From positions 69,956 to 133,955 of the forward strand of contig JAVBJU010000014.1 of the NCBI GenBank assembly GCA_031546825.1: a stretch of DNA of 64,000 bases, read 5' to 3'. Under the pieces are notes generated by a model. It was not told the DNA's origin. It saw nothing but the letters and a program-made list of their open reading frames with translations, and searched no databases. This DNA is from Hohaiivirga sp031546825. Its GTDB lineage: Bacteria; Pseudomonadota; Alphaproteobacteria; Rhizobiales; Beijerinckiaceae. Made by a program: the position numbers and the translations under genes. Below, in pieces: positions 63,000-64,000 of the stretch (its first letter is position 1; each line of letters opens with the position of its first letter).

Positions 63000-63899
63000 A
63001 TGAGCAAGATTGGTTTCATTGGCCTGGGTATCATGGGCACACCCATGGCGGGTCATCTGATTGCGGGCGGCCATACGCTGTTCGTAAACACCATCGGCGA
63101 CGTGGCTGCGTCTCTGAAAGAAAAGGGCGTGACCGTTTGCGCTTCCGGCAAGGAAGTCGCGGAAAAGTCCGACATCATCATCATCATGGTGCCGGATACG
63201 CCCGATGTGGAAGCAGTGCTGTTCTCGAAGGGCGGCGTTGCAGAAGGTCTCAGCAAGGGCAAGACCGTTGTCGATATGAGTTCCATTTCGCCGGTGGCGA
63301 CCAAGGAATTTGCAGCGAAAATCAACGCGCTCGGCTGTGATTACCTTGATGCGCCGGTTTCCGGCGGCGATGTGGGTGCCAAGGCAGCGACATTGTCGAT
63401 CATGGTCGGTGGCCCGCAGGCCGCTTTCGACCGGGTCAAGCCGCTGTTCGAACTGATGGGCAAGAACATCACGCTGGTCGGCGGCAATGGCGACGGACAG
63501 ACCACGAAAGTTGCCAACCAGATTATTGTCGCACTCAACATCGAAGCAGCAGCGGAGGCTCTGTTGTTCGCCTCCCGCGCTGGGGCTGATCCGGCCAAGG
63601 TGCGCGCGGCATTGATGGGCGGCTTCGCCGGTTCCAAGGTTCTGGAAGTCCACGGCCAGCGCATGATCGACCGCAATTTCGCTCCGGGTTTCCGCATTGC
63701 CTTGCACCAGAAAGATCTTAATCTGGCCCTCTCCTCGGCGCGCGCCCTTGGTGTCTCGCTGCCAAACACGGCAAACGCCCAGGAGCTGTTTAATTCCTGT
63801 GCGGCCCACGGCGGCGGTGCCTGGGACCATTCCGGCATTCTTCAGGCCTTGGAGACCCTCGCCAATTTCAAGATCGGCGATGACCCGAAGGCAAAATAA
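63000..63899 (+). CDS. garR: 2-hydroxy-3-oxopropionate (tartronate semialdehyde) reductase
   Basis: A 299-residue beta-hydroxyacid dehydrogenase: GFIGLGIMGTPMAGHL nucleotide site, DAPVSGGDVGA substrate loop, catalytic Lys in TTKVANQ. It reduces tartronate semialdehyde to glycerate, the last step of galactarate/glucarate breakdown. AGGAAAG precedes the ATG. Confidence 0.94.
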   Translation: MSKIGFIGLGIMGTPMAGHLIAGGHTLFVNTIGDVAASLKEKGVTVCASGKEVAEKSDIIIIMVPDTPDVEAVLFSKGGVAEGLSKGKTVVDMSSISPVATKEFAAKINALGCDYLDAPVSGGDVGAKAATLSIMVGGPQAAFDRVKPLFELMGKNITLVGGNGDGQTTKVANQIIVALNIEAAAEALLFASRAGADPAKVRAALMGGFAGSKVLEVHGQRMIDRNFAPGFRIALHQKDLNLALSSARALGVSLPNTANAQELFNSCAAHGGGAWDHSGILQALETLANFKIGDDPKAK

Positions 63900-64000
63900 C
63901 CCCGATTGCGAGAACCCGGCGGCGGCGGCGTGCCGCCCCCCCCCCTGAAACGAGAACAGCCAGGGGCCATGCGCCAAAAGATCTGCAGGCCCGCCAGTTC
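63900..64000. other. Right end of window: GC-rich gap with a 10-C tract
   Basis: GGCGGCGGCGG faces GCCGCC and could form a terminator-like stem, with ten consecutive C at 63936-63945. An ATG at 63969 (AGGGG close upstream) could open the next gene, but only 10 codons are visible. Confidence 0.4.

Noticed and set aside
62337..63977. 546-codon frame antisense to gudD and garR
   Set aside because: Crosses two operon genes and the gap between them; composition is that of a shadow.

Overview
The window looks like chromosomal DNA of an alphaproteobacterium of the order Hyphomicrobiales (Rhizobiales). The strongest markers are the acpXL-fabZ-fabF2-fabF1-SDR-adh-lpxXL cluster (6750-12969), which makes the very-long-chain hydroxy fatty acid of lipid A in this order, an alphaproteobacterial S16 with an Ala-rich tail, the short 204-residue RNase D, and a candidate EcfG-type stress promoter. 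Base composition is GC-rich and even, except for a few AT-richer cargo genes (6057-6706, 41486-42550) and some promoters. I saw no tRNA, rRNA, CRISPR array, prophage or insertion sequence.

Layout. 1-5782: end of rlmN, a membrane protein, a patatin-like esterase, cycA, a LysE exporter and ggt. 6057-6706: an AT-rich orphan gene followed by the decayed tail of a second copy. 6750-12969: the very-long-chain fatty acid/lipid A cluster, read leftwards from acpXL. 13214-15913: acnA. 16137-19170: ccmABCDG for cytochrome c maturation. 19218-24686: yciB, ftsY, an RluA-type synthase, a GyrI-like protein, mtaB and dapF. 24862-27612: a secreted GyrI-like protein, an AbrB-type membrane protein and a DUF892 stress protein behind an EcfG-like promoter. 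27884-31729: ffh-rpsP-rimM-GNAT-trmD. 31748-36872: secreted proteins, a zincin, leuD and an MltB-type transglycosylase. 36914-43873: a Ubi-type hydroxylase, tesB, then trpA-trpB-[orphan]-trpF-lapA-ihfB. 44435-48344: a SleB-like hydrolase, a DUF2877 protein and rpsA. 48605-51356: a two-component system with two PepSY proteins. 51486-54443: lptBAC and rnd. 54605-57958: a tandem-PAS hybrid kinase, a periplasmic HhH protein and an internally duplicated Cys-rich protein. 58403-63899: a galactarate/glucarate operon (MFS, garD, gudD, garR) behind a promoter with an embedded LacI-type operator.

Two themes link the regions. Several loci serve the envelope: lipid A acylation, LPS transport (lptABC), murein hydrolases, and a sensor kinase with periplasmic PepSY partners. 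Several normally conserved blocks (rpsA/ihfB, trpF/trpB, trmD/rplS, lptB/rpoN) carry insertions or end abruptly. A 107-bp palindromic repeat, present twice at about 90% identity plus one degenerate inverted fragment, sits at two of these junctions.

The most novel-looking items are the 107-bp repeat family with compensatory stem changes, the catalytically altered second ketosynthase of the fatty acid cluster, the duplicated 12-30-9 cysteine module at 57248-57958, the paired operators of the sugar-acid operon, and the decayed gene tail at 6656-6706.
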